Assembly: GCF_001550095.1 (NCBI RefSeq)
Contig: NZ_LRUC01000051.1
Location: 60,857-124,856 of the forward strand
Source: Celeribacter ethanolicus
GTDB lineage: Bacteria > Pseudomonadota > Alphaproteobacteria > Rhodobacterales > Rhodobacteraceae
Direction of reading: 5' to 3'
Length of the DNA: 64,000 nucleotides
In this document: piece by piece, positions 29,947 to 38,407 of the stretch
Layout of the letters: each line of letters starts with the position of its first letter
Position numbering within the stretch: position 1 is the first letter of the stretch
The notes under the pieces: generated by a model
Database searches by the model: none
Told to the model about the DNA's origin: nothing
Seen by the model: only the letters and a program-made list of their open reading frames with translations
Program-made: the position numbers and the translations under genes

Positions 29947-30812
29947 CCCGCGACGTCCTTGTGAATGATCACTTCGGCATTGGGATAGGCCTCAAGGATC
30001 GCGCGTTTCAGCCCGGCCGAGATTGCATGCGCCTCGCGCAGGGTCTGGTCGCCATTGACCTCGATATGGATGTTGACGAAAGGTTTCGACCCGGCCATGC
30101 GGGTTTTCAGGTCGTGATAGGCATAGATGCCGGGGAAGTGCTTTGCCATGTCGCCGATCTCGTCGACCATGTCTTGCGGCGCGGCCCGGTCCATCAGAGC
30201 GTCCCAGGCGCTTTTGCCGATGTTGAGCGCGCCGACCAGCAAAATTGCCGCCGCCCCGAGCGCGACCACGCTGTCGAGCCGGTCGAAGCCAAAGGCGGAG
30301 GAGGCCAGCAGCGCGGCAATCGCGCCGATATTGGGCACGAGATCGCCCAGATAGTGCAGGCTGTCGGCGGATACCACTTTCGATTGGGTCCGGCGTGCCA
30401 CGTGTTTCTGCCAGAGCACCAGAGCAATGGTGAGGACAATCGAGAGGATCATCACGCCAACGCCGATCGCTTCGGAGGTCATTTCGGGGGGCGTGGGCGA
30501 GAGCATCCGGCGCACCGAGGTGACGGCGATCACCGCGCCGGAGACAAAGATGAAGATCGACTGGCCCAATGCCGCGAGATCCTCGGCAGAGGTATGCCCG
30601 AAGGTATGGTCCTCGTCGGGCGGCCGTGAGGCGTACCAGATCGCCAGCAACCCGCCCGAGGCCACCAGAAGGTCCATCGCACTGTCCGCCAGCGAGGCGG
30701 CGATCGACATGGAACCGGTCGCGCTCAGCGCCCAGATTTTCGCGATTACCAGAACGGTCGCGACACTGACAGAGGCGATCCCTGCCGAGAGATTCAGATG
30801 TTTGTCCTGCAT
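29934..30812 (-). CDS. Cation diffusion facilitator (FieF-like metal efflux)
   Basis: A 292-residue inner-membrane metal/proton antiporter of the CDF family with six predicted helices. It has the metal-binding SLADSAMDLL in helix 2 and DEDHTFGHTSAEDLAALGQS before helix 3. A second metal helix reads ADSLHYLGDLVPN, and a cytoplasmic C-terminal domain contains HDLKTRMAGSKPFVNIHIEV. The metal (iron, zinc or manganese) cannot be told from sequence alone. Confidence 0.9.
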   Translation of the reverse strand: MQDKHLNLSAGIASVSVATVLVIAKIWALSATGSMSIAASLADSAMDLLVASGGLLAIWYASRPPDEDHTFGHTSAEDLAALGQSIFIFVSGAVIAVTSVRRMLSPTPPEMTSEAIGVGVMILSIVLTIALVLWQKHVARRTQSKVVSADSLHYLGDLVPNIGAIAALLASSAFGFDRLDSVVALGAAAILLVGALNIGKSAWDALMDRAAPQDMVDEIGDMAKHFPGIYAYHDLKTRMAGSKPFVNIHIEVNGDQTLREAHAISAGLKRAILEAYPNAEVIIHKDVAGEAD

Positions 30813-30839
30813 GGGTCCGTCATGCCCCGGATTGCGGGC

Positions 30840-31829
30840 TTAGTCCAGCATGAGCTTGTCACGAATCCGCGCCCAGGCCCGGGTCGCAAAATTGTCCTTG
30901 ACGGGTTCAAGGCAGTGGCGTTCGAGGAACCAGTGGAAGTAGCCCTCATAGTCGAAATCCCCCATGGTCTCGGGACCGAACTCGATCGCCGCCTTGAGAT
31001 CTGCGACGTTTCGCGGCGTGAGCGTCGCGTGCCAGTAATCGCTCTTGCCGCAGGTGATCACCGGCTTCTTCTGCATCAGGGCTTCGAACCCCGCCGATGA
31101 GTTCTGGGTGATCACGACGCGCGCGGCTTCGATCAGATCGTGCAGCGAGGCATCCGAGAGTTTCACATTCGGATGGTTCTCGCAGAATTCGAGGATCTGC
31201 CGCCGGCCCTGCTTGCTCTGATGCGGGTGGAGTTTAACGTAAACCAACGCGTCCCGGTCGAATGTCGCCGCCGTGGCGATCATCTGTTCGGTGGTCAGAT
31301 AGGCCGAGCCGGGCACCTGCGTTTCGCGCGGCTGGCACAGGATCGTTGCGGTGGCCGGGCGCAGCGGCGCATCCATCCGCGGCTCCTGGCGCAGCTTGGA
31401 GACATTCTCGCGGAGCATGTAGCCGGTGACACCGTTGAAGAAATATTCCGCCGCCTCGCGCCGCTCCGGATCGGGGCAATACTGCGCGAACCGCAGCGAA
31501 CTGTCCTTGCCATGGCCCAGCTCGTCGAAATACCAGAAGCCCCAGAGATAGGAGGGGTAGGCGTGCAGGATCGTCGGCCCGTACATCGCAGGCCCGCCGA
31601 CGATGATGTGGAAATGATCGGTTTCGAGGAGTGCGCGCGAGGTTCGTGTGTTGCCCTCGACGAGATAGGTCGTGAGCCCCTTGCCCTTGAGCATCGGGGT
31701 CAGGCGCGTGAAAAAATCGTGCCGCCCCTGCGCGATGGCCTCATGCCAGCTGCCATAGCCGTGGATGACACAGGATTTGAGCCCGGCGGGAATGTTGCGG
31801 GCGGCGAGAGGGGACTTGATCGGCTCCAT
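30840..31829 (-). CDS. Capsular polysaccharide-type (KpsS-like) protein
   Basis: A 329-residue soluble protein. The second half contains YVKLHPHQSKQGR, VVITQNSSAGFEALMQKKPVI and a later DYEGYFHWFLERHCLEP. These resemble the Kdo-transferase/capsule-synthesis (KpsS/LipB-like, GT-B) pattern of a His in KxHP and a Ser-Ser-x-x-x-E block. This suggests handling of surface polysaccharide. No other capsule genes adjoin it; the SH3-domain gene ends or starts within 6 bases and is probably co-transcribed. Moderate confidence in family, low in specific role. Confidence 0.6.
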   Translation of the reverse strand: MEPIKSPLAARNIPAGLKSCVIHGYGSWHEAIAQGRHDFFTRLTPMLKGKGLTTYLVEGNTRTSRALLETDHFHIIVGGPAMYGPTILHAYPSYLWGFWYFDELGHGKDSSLRFAQYCPDPERREAAEYFFNGVTGYMLRENVSKLRQEPRMDAPLRPATATILCQPRETQVPGSAYLTTEQMIATAATFDRDALVYVKLHPHQSKQGRRQILEFCENHPNVKLSDASLHDLIEAARVVITQNSSAGFEALMQKKPVITCGKSDYWHATLTPRNVADLKAAIEFGPETMGDFDYEGYFHWFLERHCLEPVKDNFATRAWARIRDKLMLD

Positions 31830-31834
31830 CGGAG

Positions 31835-32365
31835 TTACTCCAGAATTTCATCCGGACGTACCCCCCAGAGTCCGGATTTCAACGCCCAGCCTTTCTGCCC
31901 GTCGGCAGAGACCTTGCACCATGAGACATCACATTCGAGAAGGCGCAGGATGACGTTTTTCTCCGCCTGCGCCGCCAAGCGGGAGGTTGGATCGGGGCGG
32001 GAAAACAGGTCGATGCTGTCCTCCGTCACAAGCGCCGTGCGTACCCCGGAAATCAGGGAATAATGCAGCCAGCCGGTTGCGCCCTCGATGTCGCGCACCC
32101 GCCGCCAGTGACCGTATTCGGCAATGACCTCAAGCGGATAGCCGCGGTGGACAAAGACCCAGTCGATCCGGTGCGACAGCGACGGTCCGCGCCGGGCATT
32201 GGCCTTGTCGCTTTTGAGTGAGACGAAACGCGGCAGTGGCAGGTTGGTCACGGGGCCGCGGGTCGGACTGTCCGCCTGTCCCGCAACCGGGCTCAGCACC
32301 AGCAGACAGAGCAGCGCCACCCGGATCAGGGCGCGTCCCGCAAGAAATCGACCACTGTTCACCAT
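31835..32365 (-). CDS. Secreted bacterial SH3-domain protein
   Basis: About 176 residues from the ATG at 32365, with a signal peptide (LIRVALLCLLVLSPVAGQADS). Two SH3-like modules follow: SLKSDKANARRGPS with GYPLEVIAEYGHWRRVRD and ATGWLH, then a second after LVTEDSIDLFSRPD. Such proteins are thought to bind cell-wall or other periplasmic ligands. A longer form starting at 32419 is possible because neither start has a clear ribosome-binding site. It lies 5 bases upstream of the KpsS-like gene. Confidence 0.8.
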   Translation of the reverse strand: MVNSGRFLAGRALIRVALLCLLVLSPVAGQADSPTRGPVTNLPLPRFVSLKSDKANARRGPSLSHRIDWVFVHRGYPLEVIAEYGHWRRVRDIEGATGWLHYSLISGVRTALVTEDSIDLFSRPDPTSRLAAQAEKNVILRLLECDVSWCKVSADGQKGWALKSGLWGVRPDEILE

Positions 32366-32526
32366 TGCCAACCCGATCTGCCGCCTACCCGATTTGCCTG
32401 TTATCCGACGGCTCCGCATGAGACGTGCGCGGTAAGCCTGTCTTGCCCGATCTTATCCTTTACGCCTTGCCGGGATGCAATCGAGTTTGCCACTATGGGG
32501 TGGAAAAAGAAAGGGAGGGCGCAGTC

Positions 32527-33552
32527 ATGGGGACCGATATGGGGAATGTCACGAACGGGAACGGTTCGACCCAAAAGCGTCTCAGGGTCGCCGTCACGCG
32601 GGCTTTGCCGGAGGCGGTCGAAACCCGGATGACGGAACTGTTCGATGTGGAACTGAACCACGAGGACCGCAAGCTCGACCGCGATGCGCTGGTCGCGGCC
32701 ATGGGACGTGCGGATGTGCTGGTGCCCTGTGTCACCGACCGGATCGACGCCGGGATGCTGGCGCAGGCCGGGCCGGGGTTGAAGCTCATCGCCAATTACG
32801 GTGCGGGGCTCGACCATATCGACGTGGCAGCAGCCCAGGCGCGCGGCATCATGGTGTCGAACACCCCCGATGTGGTGACCGAGGATACGGCGGATATGGT
32901 GATGGCGCTGATCCTCTCGGTCACCCGGCGCATCCCCGAAGGCCTCGCAGTGATGCAATCCGGCGATTGGCAGGGCTGGGCGCCGACCGCCTTTCTCGGC
33001 CAGCGTCTCGGCGGCAAACGCCTTGGCATTCTCGGTATGGGGCGGGTCGGTCAGGCGGTGGCGCGCCGGGCCAAGGCCTTTGGCCTGTCGGTGCATTATC
33101 ACAACCGGCATCGTCTGCGCCCGGAGACCGAAGCGGCGCTGGAGGCGACCTGGTGGGAGAGCCTCGATCAGATGCTGTCGCGCATCGACATCCTTTCGAT
33201 CAACAGTCCGCACACGCCCGCGACCTATCACCTGATCAACGCCCGGCGGCTCAAGCTGATGAAACCCACCGCGGTGATCGTCAACACCTCGCGCGGCGAG
33301 GTGATCGACGAAAACGCCCTGACCAGGGGTCTGCGCGCGGGACAGATCGGCGGTGCGGGGCTCGATGTGTTCGAGCACGGGCATCAGATCAACCCAAGGC
33401 TCCGGGCGCTGCCCAATGTGGTTTTGTTGCCGCATATGGGCTCGGCTACGGTGGAGGGGCGGATCGCGATGGGCGAGCGGGTGATGCTCAACATCTGCAA
33501 TTTCCGCAACGGCGTGCGCCCGCCCGACATGGTTGTGCCCGAAATGTTGTGA
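32527..33552 (+). CDS. D-2-hydroxyacid dehydrogenase (glyoxylate/hydroxypyruvate reductase type)
   Basis: A 341-residue NAD(P)-dependent dehydrogenase. The Rossmann motif is LGILGMGRVGQAVARRA. The catalytic residues appear as Arg in INSPHTPATYHLIN/NTSRGEVIDE, Glu in GAGLDVFE, and His in LLPHMGSAT. The closest functional group appears to be glyoxylate reductase (GyaR). Its start at 32527 has GGAGGG about 7 bases upstream. The substrate is inferred from family only. Confidence 0.85.
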   Translation: MGTDMGNVTNGNGSTQKRLRVAVTRALPEAVETRMTELFDVELNHEDRKLDRDALVAAMGRADVLVPCVTDRIDAGMLAQAGPGLKLIANYGAGLDHIDVAAAQARGIMVSNTPDVVTEDTADMVMALILSVTRRIPEGLAVMQSGDWQGWAPTAFLGQRLGGKRLGILGMGRVGQAVARRAKAFGLSVHYHNRHRLRPETEAALEATWWESLDQMLSRIDILSINSPHTPATYHLINARRLKLMKPTAVIVNTSRGEVIDENALTRGLRAGQIGGAGLDVFEHGHQINPRLRALPNVVLLPHMGSATVEGRIAMGERVMLNICNFRNGVRPPDMVVPEML

Positions 33553-33574
33553 AGCGCCCGGGTTTCATCGCATC

Positions 33575-33600
33575 GCAACCATTTCGCGTCAGGCTGCGTT
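33575..33600 (+). promoter_or_regulatory. EcfG-type promoter candidate for the first csbD gene
   Basis: GCAAC (33575-33579), 17-base spacer, CGTT (33597-33600), 43 bases upstream of the start codon. It differs from the GGAAC-N17-CGTT consensus at one base and shares CATTT and AGGCT spacer words with the rpoH promoter candidate. Confidence 0.55.
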
Positions 33601-33643
33601 GAAGGTCTGACAACACATGCAGTGAAACCGGGAAGGACAGATC

Positions 33644-33850
33644 ATGCGCTGGTCCAGCATCGAAGACAAATGGTTCCGTTTCAAATCCAAGGCCAAACAG
33701 GAATGGGGGGCGCTCAGCGACGCACAACTCGACGAGATCGCGGGGGATCGGGATCGCCTCGAACGCGAGATTGCGGCCACTTACGGCAAGACACCGGATG
33801 AGGCGCGTTTCGATGTGTCGAGCTGGAAGGAACGGGTGGCGGTGGCCTGA
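33644..33850 (+). CDS. CsbD-like stress protein
   Basis: A 68-residue hydrophilic protein of the CsbD family, small helical proteins induced by general stress whose function is not known. The pattern is clear: KWFRFKSKAKQEWGALSD, then GDRDRLEREIAATYGKTPDEAR. The ATG follows GGAAGG by 7 bases. It is the more divergent of two adjacent CsbD copies. Confidence 0.85.
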   Translation: MRWSSIEDKWFRFKSKAKQEWGALSDAQLDEIAGDRDRLEREIAATYGKTPDEARFDVSSWKERVAVA

Positions 33851-33857
33851 TCTTTCT

Positions 33858-33883
33858 GGAACCAGATATGGGGGGCGGGCGTT
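33858..33883 (+). promoter_or_regulatory. EcfG-type promoter candidate for the second csbD gene
   Basis: A perfect GGAAC (33858-33862), N17, CGTT (33880-33883), 39 bases upstream of the second csbD start. Genes of this kind are typical members of the EcfG general-stress regulon in alphaproteobacteria. Confidence 0.65.
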
Positions 33884-33922
33884 TTGTTTCAGATACGAAA
33901 TGCCACAGAAAGGAGGCTCCCG

Positions 33923-34120
33923 ATGAATTGGGATCAGGTTCAAGGCAAATGGAAAGAGATGAAAGGCCGCGTTCGTGAGGAATGGGGCGCATTGACCGAC
34001 GACGATCTGGCGGAGGCCGAGGGCAACCGCGAGCAACTCGAAGGCAAGATTCAGCAACGCTACGGCAAGACAAAGGAAGAAGCCCGTAAGGCGGTGAACG
34101 ATTTTATCGACAAGCTCTGA
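33923..34120 (+). CDS. CsbD family stress protein
   Basis: A 65-residue protein with the canonical CsbD sequence: MNWDQVQGKWKEMKGRVREE, then GNREQLEGKIQQRYGKTKEEA. The strong AAAGGAGG before the ATG suggests high translation. It has its own promoter candidate, so it can be made independently of the first copy. Function is unknown beyond stress induction in relatives. Confidence 0.93.
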   Translation: MNWDQVQGKWKEMKGRVREEWGALTDDDLAEAEGNREQLEGKIQQRYGKTKEEARKAVNDFIDKL

Positions 34121-34140
34121 TTTCGTGATCAGATTATATG

Positions 34141-34170
34141 AAACGCGCCCGGGGTCCCGGGCGCGTTTTG
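34141..34170. terminator. Bidirectional terminator between csbD and pirin genes
   Basis: A perfect 11-bp G/C-rich stem (34143-34153 with 34156-34166) has T-rich sequence on one side and A-rich on the other. It can stop transcription from both convergent genes. Confidence 0.85.
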
Positions 34171-34173
34171 CTG

Positions 34174-35091
34174 TCAATGATCGCGCAGATCCTTGATGAA
34201 CATGCCGTTGTTCAACTCATTGAACGCCTGCATCAACTCCTCACGCGTGTTCATCACGATCGGACCGTGCCAGGCCACCGGCTCCTTGATCGGCTGGCCG
34301 GAAATCAACAGGAACCGCACGCCGTCCGGGCCGCTGTTCACCACGATCTCATTGCCGGTGTCGAAATTCACCAGCGTCCGGTTGCCCGACATATCGCGGA
34401 TGTTGACCTCTTCGCCATTCACTTCTTTCTCGACCCGCACGCCGTAGGGCGTTGAGGCATCGCGGAAGGACGCACTGCCCGCAAAGATATAGGCGAAAGT
34501 GTTGGCATAGGTGTCGACAGGCAGCACTTTTCGCGTGTTCGGCGGCACAGACACATCGAGGTAAAGCGGATCGGCGGCGATGCCATCGACCGGCCCGCGC
34601 TTGCCCCAGAACGATCCCGTGACGATCTTCACCTTGGTGCCGTCGTCGTCGATGATCTCGGGGATGTCGCTGCCCTGGATGTCCTGATAGCGCGGCGCGG
34701 TCATCTTGAGAGAGGAGGGCAGGTTGGCCCAAAGCTGAAATCCGTGCATCTGGCCTGCGGCATTCCCGCGTGGCATTTCCTGATGCATGATGCCGGAGCC
34801 CGCCGTCATCCATTGCACGGAGCCTTTGCCCAGTACCCCCTTGTTGCCAAGGCTGTCGCCATGCTCCACCTCGCCATCCAAGACATAGGTGATCGTCTCG
34901 ATGCCGCGATGCGGGTGCCAAGGGAAGCCTTTTTCGAATTTCTTGGGATCGTCGTTGCGAAAATCGTCGAACAAGAGGAACGGATCGAATTCGCGCGGTT
35001 TATGAAACCCGAAGGCGCGGTAGAGATTGACGCCTGCACCTTCGATTGTGAACTGACCTTCAGAGGTCGCTTTGACGGGACGGAATGTCAT
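34174..35091 (-). CDS. Pirin family protein
   Basis: A 305-residue bicupin of the pirin family. The metal-binding N-terminal cupin shows PWHPHRGIETITYVLDGEVEH and GSGIMHQEMP, with the expected His residues. The C-terminal cupin contains YAYIFAGSA-like sequence. Pirins can act as quercetinases or as regulators of metabolic enzymes; nothing here decides between these. Confidence 0.92.
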   Translation of the reverse strand: MTFRPVKATSEGQFTIEGAGVNLYRAFGFHKPREFDPFLLFDDFRNDDPKKFEKGFPWHPHRGIETITYVLDGEVEHGDSLGNKGVLGKGSVQWMTAGSGIMHQEMPRGNAAGQMHGFQLWANLPSSLKMTAPRYQDIQGSDIPEIIDDDGTKVKIVTGSFWGKRGPVDGIAADPLYLDVSVPPNTRKVLPVDTYANTFAYIFAGSASFRDASTPYGVRVEKEVNGEEVNIRDMSGNRTLVNFDTGNEIVVNSGPDGVRFLLISGQPIKEPVAWHGPIVMNTREELMQAFNELNNGMFIKDLRDH

Positions 35092-35427
35092 GGTGAGACT
35101 CCTGTATCTGCTGTTGCCTCATCATGTGGTCATTTCTGTATGTGCGTAAACGGCTTTGCGCGAACGGTTTCTGTGCGGTGGCGCGCAGAGAGGCGTTGGA
35201 TGAGTATTTTACCTGCAATGAAGAGGTGCGCCCCGACCGCCGGTTCATAGCGCGGTGGCGTCACCGGAAGGGTTTCGGCCCACGGGCCGGGGCGTCTTCA
35301 TCGCAGACGGTCATCGGCTCTCCAGCCTGTACCGTAAACATGTTGTGACGCATTAACCTTAACGCGCGGCTAACGGGTTTTCATTGCAGTCCAAATACTC
35401 AAAAAGCGCCCCGAAGGGCGCTCACTC
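35092..35427. other. Intergenic stretch between pirin and panB
   Basis: The 336 bases include a 74-codon open frame (35124-35348, +) with no family resemblance or strong ribosome-binding site, which I do not accept as a gene. Two copies of the TGAGTATTT motif (35201-35209, + and 35393-35401, -) lie here, the second running on from the panB terminator. Confidence 0.5.
35401..35421 (-). terminator. Terminator of the panC-panB operon
   Basis: A GCGCCC/GGGCGC stem with a short TTCG-type loop is followed on the minus strand by five T residues. This is a classic Rho-independent terminator just after the panB stop. Confidence 0.9.
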
Positions 35428-36249
35428 TTATTTCTTAGAACCGTAGACATTGTCCTGCGTCGGGAAAGCACGCGATTTGACGTCTTCGGCATAAGACGCG
35501 ATGGCGTCTTCGATGGCCGCGCCGACTGCACCGAATTTCTTGACGAATTTCGGCACCCAATCGTTCAGGCCCAGCATATCTTCCATCACCAAGATCTGTC
35601 CATCGCAGGTTTTCGACGCTCCAATGCCAATGGTCGGCACGGTGACGGCTTTAGTGATCTTATCGGCCAGAGGCTCGACAACGCCTTCGACCACGATGGC
35701 AAAGGCACCGGCTTCAGAAACGGCAATTGCGTCGTCGATGTGGAATTGCCAGTCGTCCTCATCGCGGCCCTGGGTCTTGAACCCGCCCATGATGTTGGTC
35801 GATTGCGGCGTCAGGCCGATATGGGCCATCACCGGAATGCCGCGCTCGGAGAGGAATTTGATCGTTTCCGCCATGCGCGCGCCGCCTTCGAGTTTGACGG
35901 CCTGACACTGAGTTTCCTTCATGATCTTCGCGGCGTTGCGGAAGGCTTGCGACGGGCTTTCCTCATAGGAGCCAAAGGGCATATCCACGACCACGAGCGC
36001 GCGTTTGGTGCCGCGCACCACTGCTTTGCCGTGCATGATCATCAACTCTAGAGACACGCCGACGGTGCTCTCCATGCCGTGCATCACCATGCCGAGGCTG
36101 TCGCCCACCAGCAGGAAATCGCAGTATTTTTCAGCGATTGCGGCGGTGTGCGCATGATAGGCCGTCAGCGACACGATGGGATCGCCCCCTTTGCGTGCCC
36201 GGATTTGCGGTACGGTGACCCGGCGGATGGTTTCGGTTTGTGATGACAT
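35428..36249 (-). CDS. panB: 3-methyl-2-oxobutanoate hydroxymethyltransferase
   Basis: PanB transfers a hydroxymethyl group from methylene-tetrahydrofolate to 2-oxoisovalerate, giving ketopantoate, the first committed step to pantothenate. The 273-residue protein carries [17 protein letters not shown] sequence, [15 protein letters not shown] (metal-binding Asp), VKLEGGARM, and HIGLTPQS. It follows panC after 12 bases and is the distal gene of the pair. Confidence 0.96.
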   Translation of the reverse strand: MSSQTETIRRVTVPQIRARKGGDPIVSLTAYHAHTAAIAEKYCDFLLVGDSLGMVMHGMESTVGVSLELMIMHGKAVVRGTKRALVVVDMPFGSYEESPSQAFRNAAKIMKETQCQAVKLEGGARMAETIKFLSERGIPVMAHIGLTPQSTNIMGGFKTQGRDEDDWQFHIDDAIAVSEAGAFAIVVEGVVEPLADKITKAVTVPTIGIGASKTCDGQILVMEDMLGLNDWVPKFVKKFGAVGAAIEDAIASYAEDVKSRAFPTQDNVYGSKK

Positions 36250-36261
36250 GGCGTTTCCTCC

Positions 36262-37110
36262 TCACGCAGGGTTCGCGACCCTTTGGTCGATCAATAGCAC
36301 ATCGCCGAAACGCGCGGCCAGAAGGATCACCACGGGCCGCGTGATCGCTCCGGGTACTTCGGCCAGTGTCTCGGCATCGCGCACATCGACGCTTTCCAGT
36401 TTGGCGCGCGGTTCGCGGGCGATGAAATCGCGGATTTCCTGTTCGAGATCCGGCCCGGTACGGCCATCGGAGACCTCGTAATCGGCGAAGGCCAGCGCCT
36501 TGTTCAGGATCAATGCCGCTTGCCGGTCCTCCGGTGTCAGGCGCACATTGCGCGAGGACATGGCAAGCCCGTCGACATCGCGCACGGTCGGCACGCCGGT
36601 GATTTCGATCGGCATGTCGAGATCGCGGACCATCGTCTTGATGACCTGAAGTTGCTGGTAATCTTTTTCACCGAAAAACGCCTTGTCGGCGCCGGTGATG
36701 TTGAACAGCTTGGTCACCACGGTGCAGACGCCCTTGAAATGGCCGGGACGCAGCGCGCCCATCAGGACCTTGTCCAGGTCTTCCGTCAGCACGGTGGTTT
36801 GTTTCAGGGGATGATACATCTCTTCGACGGCGGGGCAGAATACGGCATCGACGCCCTCGGTCTCCAACATCTTGAAATCACGCGCTTCATCGCGCGGGTA
36901 GGCGGCGAGATCGGCGGCCTCGCCGAATTGCGTCGGGTTGACGAAGATCGACACAATGACACGCACGGCATTGGCCTTGGCGGTGCGCACCAGCGTCATG
37001 TGACCCTCGTGCAAATAGCCCATGGTCGGCACCAGCGCGACCTTTTCGCCCGCCGCCTGAAAGGTTTTGACCGTGTCGCGGATGTCCTGTTTTGTCCGGC
37101 AGATTTTCAA
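36262..37110 (-). CDS. panC: Pantothenate synthetase
   Basis: PanC joins pantoate and beta-alanine with ATP to make pantothenate. The 282-residue protein has PTMGYLHEGHMTLVR (HIGH-like ATP site), SIFVNPTQFG, FFGEKDYQQLQVI and the KMSKS-like MSSRNVRLTPEDR. The start is read as TTG at 37110 because GGGAGGG lies 6 bases upstream and the length then matches the family. The frame stays open much further upstream without family similarity. Confidence 0.94.
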   Translation of the reverse strand: MKICRTKQDIRDTVKTFQAAGEKVALVPTMGYLHEGHMTLVRTAKANAVRVIVSIFVNPTQFGEAADLAAYPRDEARDFKMLETEGVDAVFCPAVEEMYHPLKQTTVLTEDLDKVLMGALRPGHFKGVCTVVTKLFNITGADKAFFGEKDYQQLQVIKTMVRDLDMPIEITGVPTVRDVDGLAMSSRNVRLTPEDRQAALILNKALAFADYEVSDGRTGPDLEQEIRDFIAREPRAKLESVDVRDAETLAEVPGAITRPVVILLAARFGDVLLIDQRVANPA

Positions 37111-37293
37111 TGTCAGCCCTCCCGAAGCCTCTGTTCGGGCGGAGACTACAAATTGCGCGGAGCGGCGTCCAGCGCATCCGTCTTGTGCGATTTTGGCCAT
37201 TTTTCCTTCGAATATCCGCAGGCTTTCCGCATTTCTGACAGGTTTCGCAGCCATTTTCACAATGATCATACGTTGTCGGCCGGGATTGTAACC

Positions 37294-37731
37294 GTGAGAA
37301 TTCTTCTGAAAACACTGAGGCTTATGAGCTTTGCCGTCGGAATCGTTGTGGCTCTTCTGGCCTTTTCGCACTTCACGCAGGGAACGCCCGATGCGATGCA
37401 AACGGTGGCTGAAAGCATTGCAACGACCCAAAGCGTTCTGGGCGGTGGGCAGAAGGTGGATGTGGCTGAGGTCGCGTCGACCGTGCGTGTCCCGTCGCCG
37501 CAAAGCCTTGCCGAACTGGACCGGGTTGCGCAGAGGGAGAGCGCGGCGCTTGAGCTGCCCGCAGAGGTCGCAGAAGTGGCCGGGCCGCCGGAAGATGCAA
37601 GCATCGGGGAGCTTGGAATGTATTATTTCGAACGCCTCAGCGCCTGGCTGTTCGGCGAACGCGAACCGTCGGTCGAGGTGGGGTGCAAGACCCGCAGCGG
37701 GGGCAAGATCTGTTCGGTGTCGAACGGCTAA
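37294..37731 (+). CDS. Small membrane-anchored protein of unknown function
   Basis: A 145-residue protein with one N-terminal membrane helix (MSFAVGIVVALLAFSHF) preceded by basic residues, then a mostly polar, Ala/Glu/Pro-rich segment. A C-terminal part holds two cysteines (EVGCKTRSGGKICSVSNG) that could form a disulphide. The GTG start at 37294 keeps the basic residues before the helix; an ATG at 37324 is the alternative. It is divergent from panC. I do not recognise the family. Confidence 0.6.
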   Translation: MRILLKTLRLMSFAVGIVVALLAFSHFTQGTPDAMQTVAESIATTQSVLGGGQKVDVAEVASTVRVPSPQSLAELDRVAQRESAALELPAEVAEVAGPPEDASIGELGMYYFERLSAWLFGEREPSVEVGCKTRSGGKICSVSNG

Positions 37732-37750
37732 GACACAGACATCGGCATGA

Positions 37751-37788
37751 AAAACAGGCGCGGAGGGAGCCCTCACGCGCCTGTTTCA
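37751..37788 (+). terminator. Terminator after the small membrane protein gene
   Basis: An AAACAGGCGCG arm pairs with CGCGCCTGTTT, with a smaller GAGGG/CCCTC stem inside the loop. The trailing T-run is short, so efficiency is uncertain. It may also serve the convergent CMD gene. Confidence 0.65.
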
Positions 37789-37810
37789 TATGTGATTGCC
37801 CCTAAAGGGA

Positions 37811-38164
37811 TCAGCTTTTCGCAAGTCCCGTCTCGGCCAATTCGTCCCAGCATTCCAAGGCCTTGGCCGCATACATCAGGACCGGGCCGCCGCCCATCTG
37901 GACGTTCATGGCGAGCATTTCGGTGAGCTCTTCCCGGGTGCCACCGTATTTCATCAGCGCTTCGACGTGAAACCCGACACAGGGTTCGCAACGCACGGCC
38001 ACCGCGATGGCTGTGGCCAGCAATTCCTTGGTCTTGTGATCCAGCGCATCGCCTTCGAGCGCGGCTTTCGACAGGGCGCCGAAGCCTGCCGGGATGTTCG
38101 CATTGGCCTTGTTCAGGGCCCGCAGCGCAGTGCGCATGCTTTCGTTCTTTTCAACCCAGGACAT
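37811..38164 (-). CDS. Carboxymuconolactone decarboxylase/AhpD-like protein
   Basis: A 117-residue protein of the CMD/AhpD superfamily. The redox-type CxxC is present as VRCEPCVGFHVEALMKYG, with the family His three residues on. This pattern suggests an alkylhydroperoxidase-like or other thiol-based role rather than lactone decarboxylation. The ATG at 38164 follows AAGGAG by 7 bases. It stands alone as a single-gene unit. Confidence 0.85.
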   Translation of the reverse strand: MSWVEKNESMRTALRALNKANANIPAGFGALSKAALEGDALDHKTKELLATAIAVAVRCEPCVGFHVEALMKYGGTREELTEMLAMNVQMGGGPVLMYAAKALECWDELAETGLAKS

Positions 38165-38295
38165 GAGGGTCTCCTTGTTCGCGTTTCTTCGATGGGCAGT
38201 CTTTCGCATATGCAGCATGGCGCGACTTTGATCGTGGTCAAACATATTCTGATGTGTCTGACGTCACGCGTTATGCGACGTTGCGAGAATATGAC

Positions 38296-38330
38296 AAAAG
38301 GCCCGCGCGGGATGCACGGGCCTCTTTTTT
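38296..38330. terminator. Terminator after the purine-transport operon
   Basis: AGGCCCG (38299-38305) pairs with CGGGCCT (38317-38323), with T-rich sequence on either side. It lies 78 bases past the BMP stop, the end of the long minus-strand operon. Confidence 0.7.
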
Positions 38331-38407
38331 CACTGTCGGATTTGCGTCGGATACCTGTCGGACTTTTGTCGGACCCTGATCCGCGGCGCGCCGAAGGGCG
38401 GGAGCGC

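Noticed and set aside
35124..35348. A 74-codon frame between pirin and panB
   Set aside because: No ribosome-binding site or family resemblance, and it contains the dispersed TGAGTATTT motif inside it, so it is more likely non-coding.
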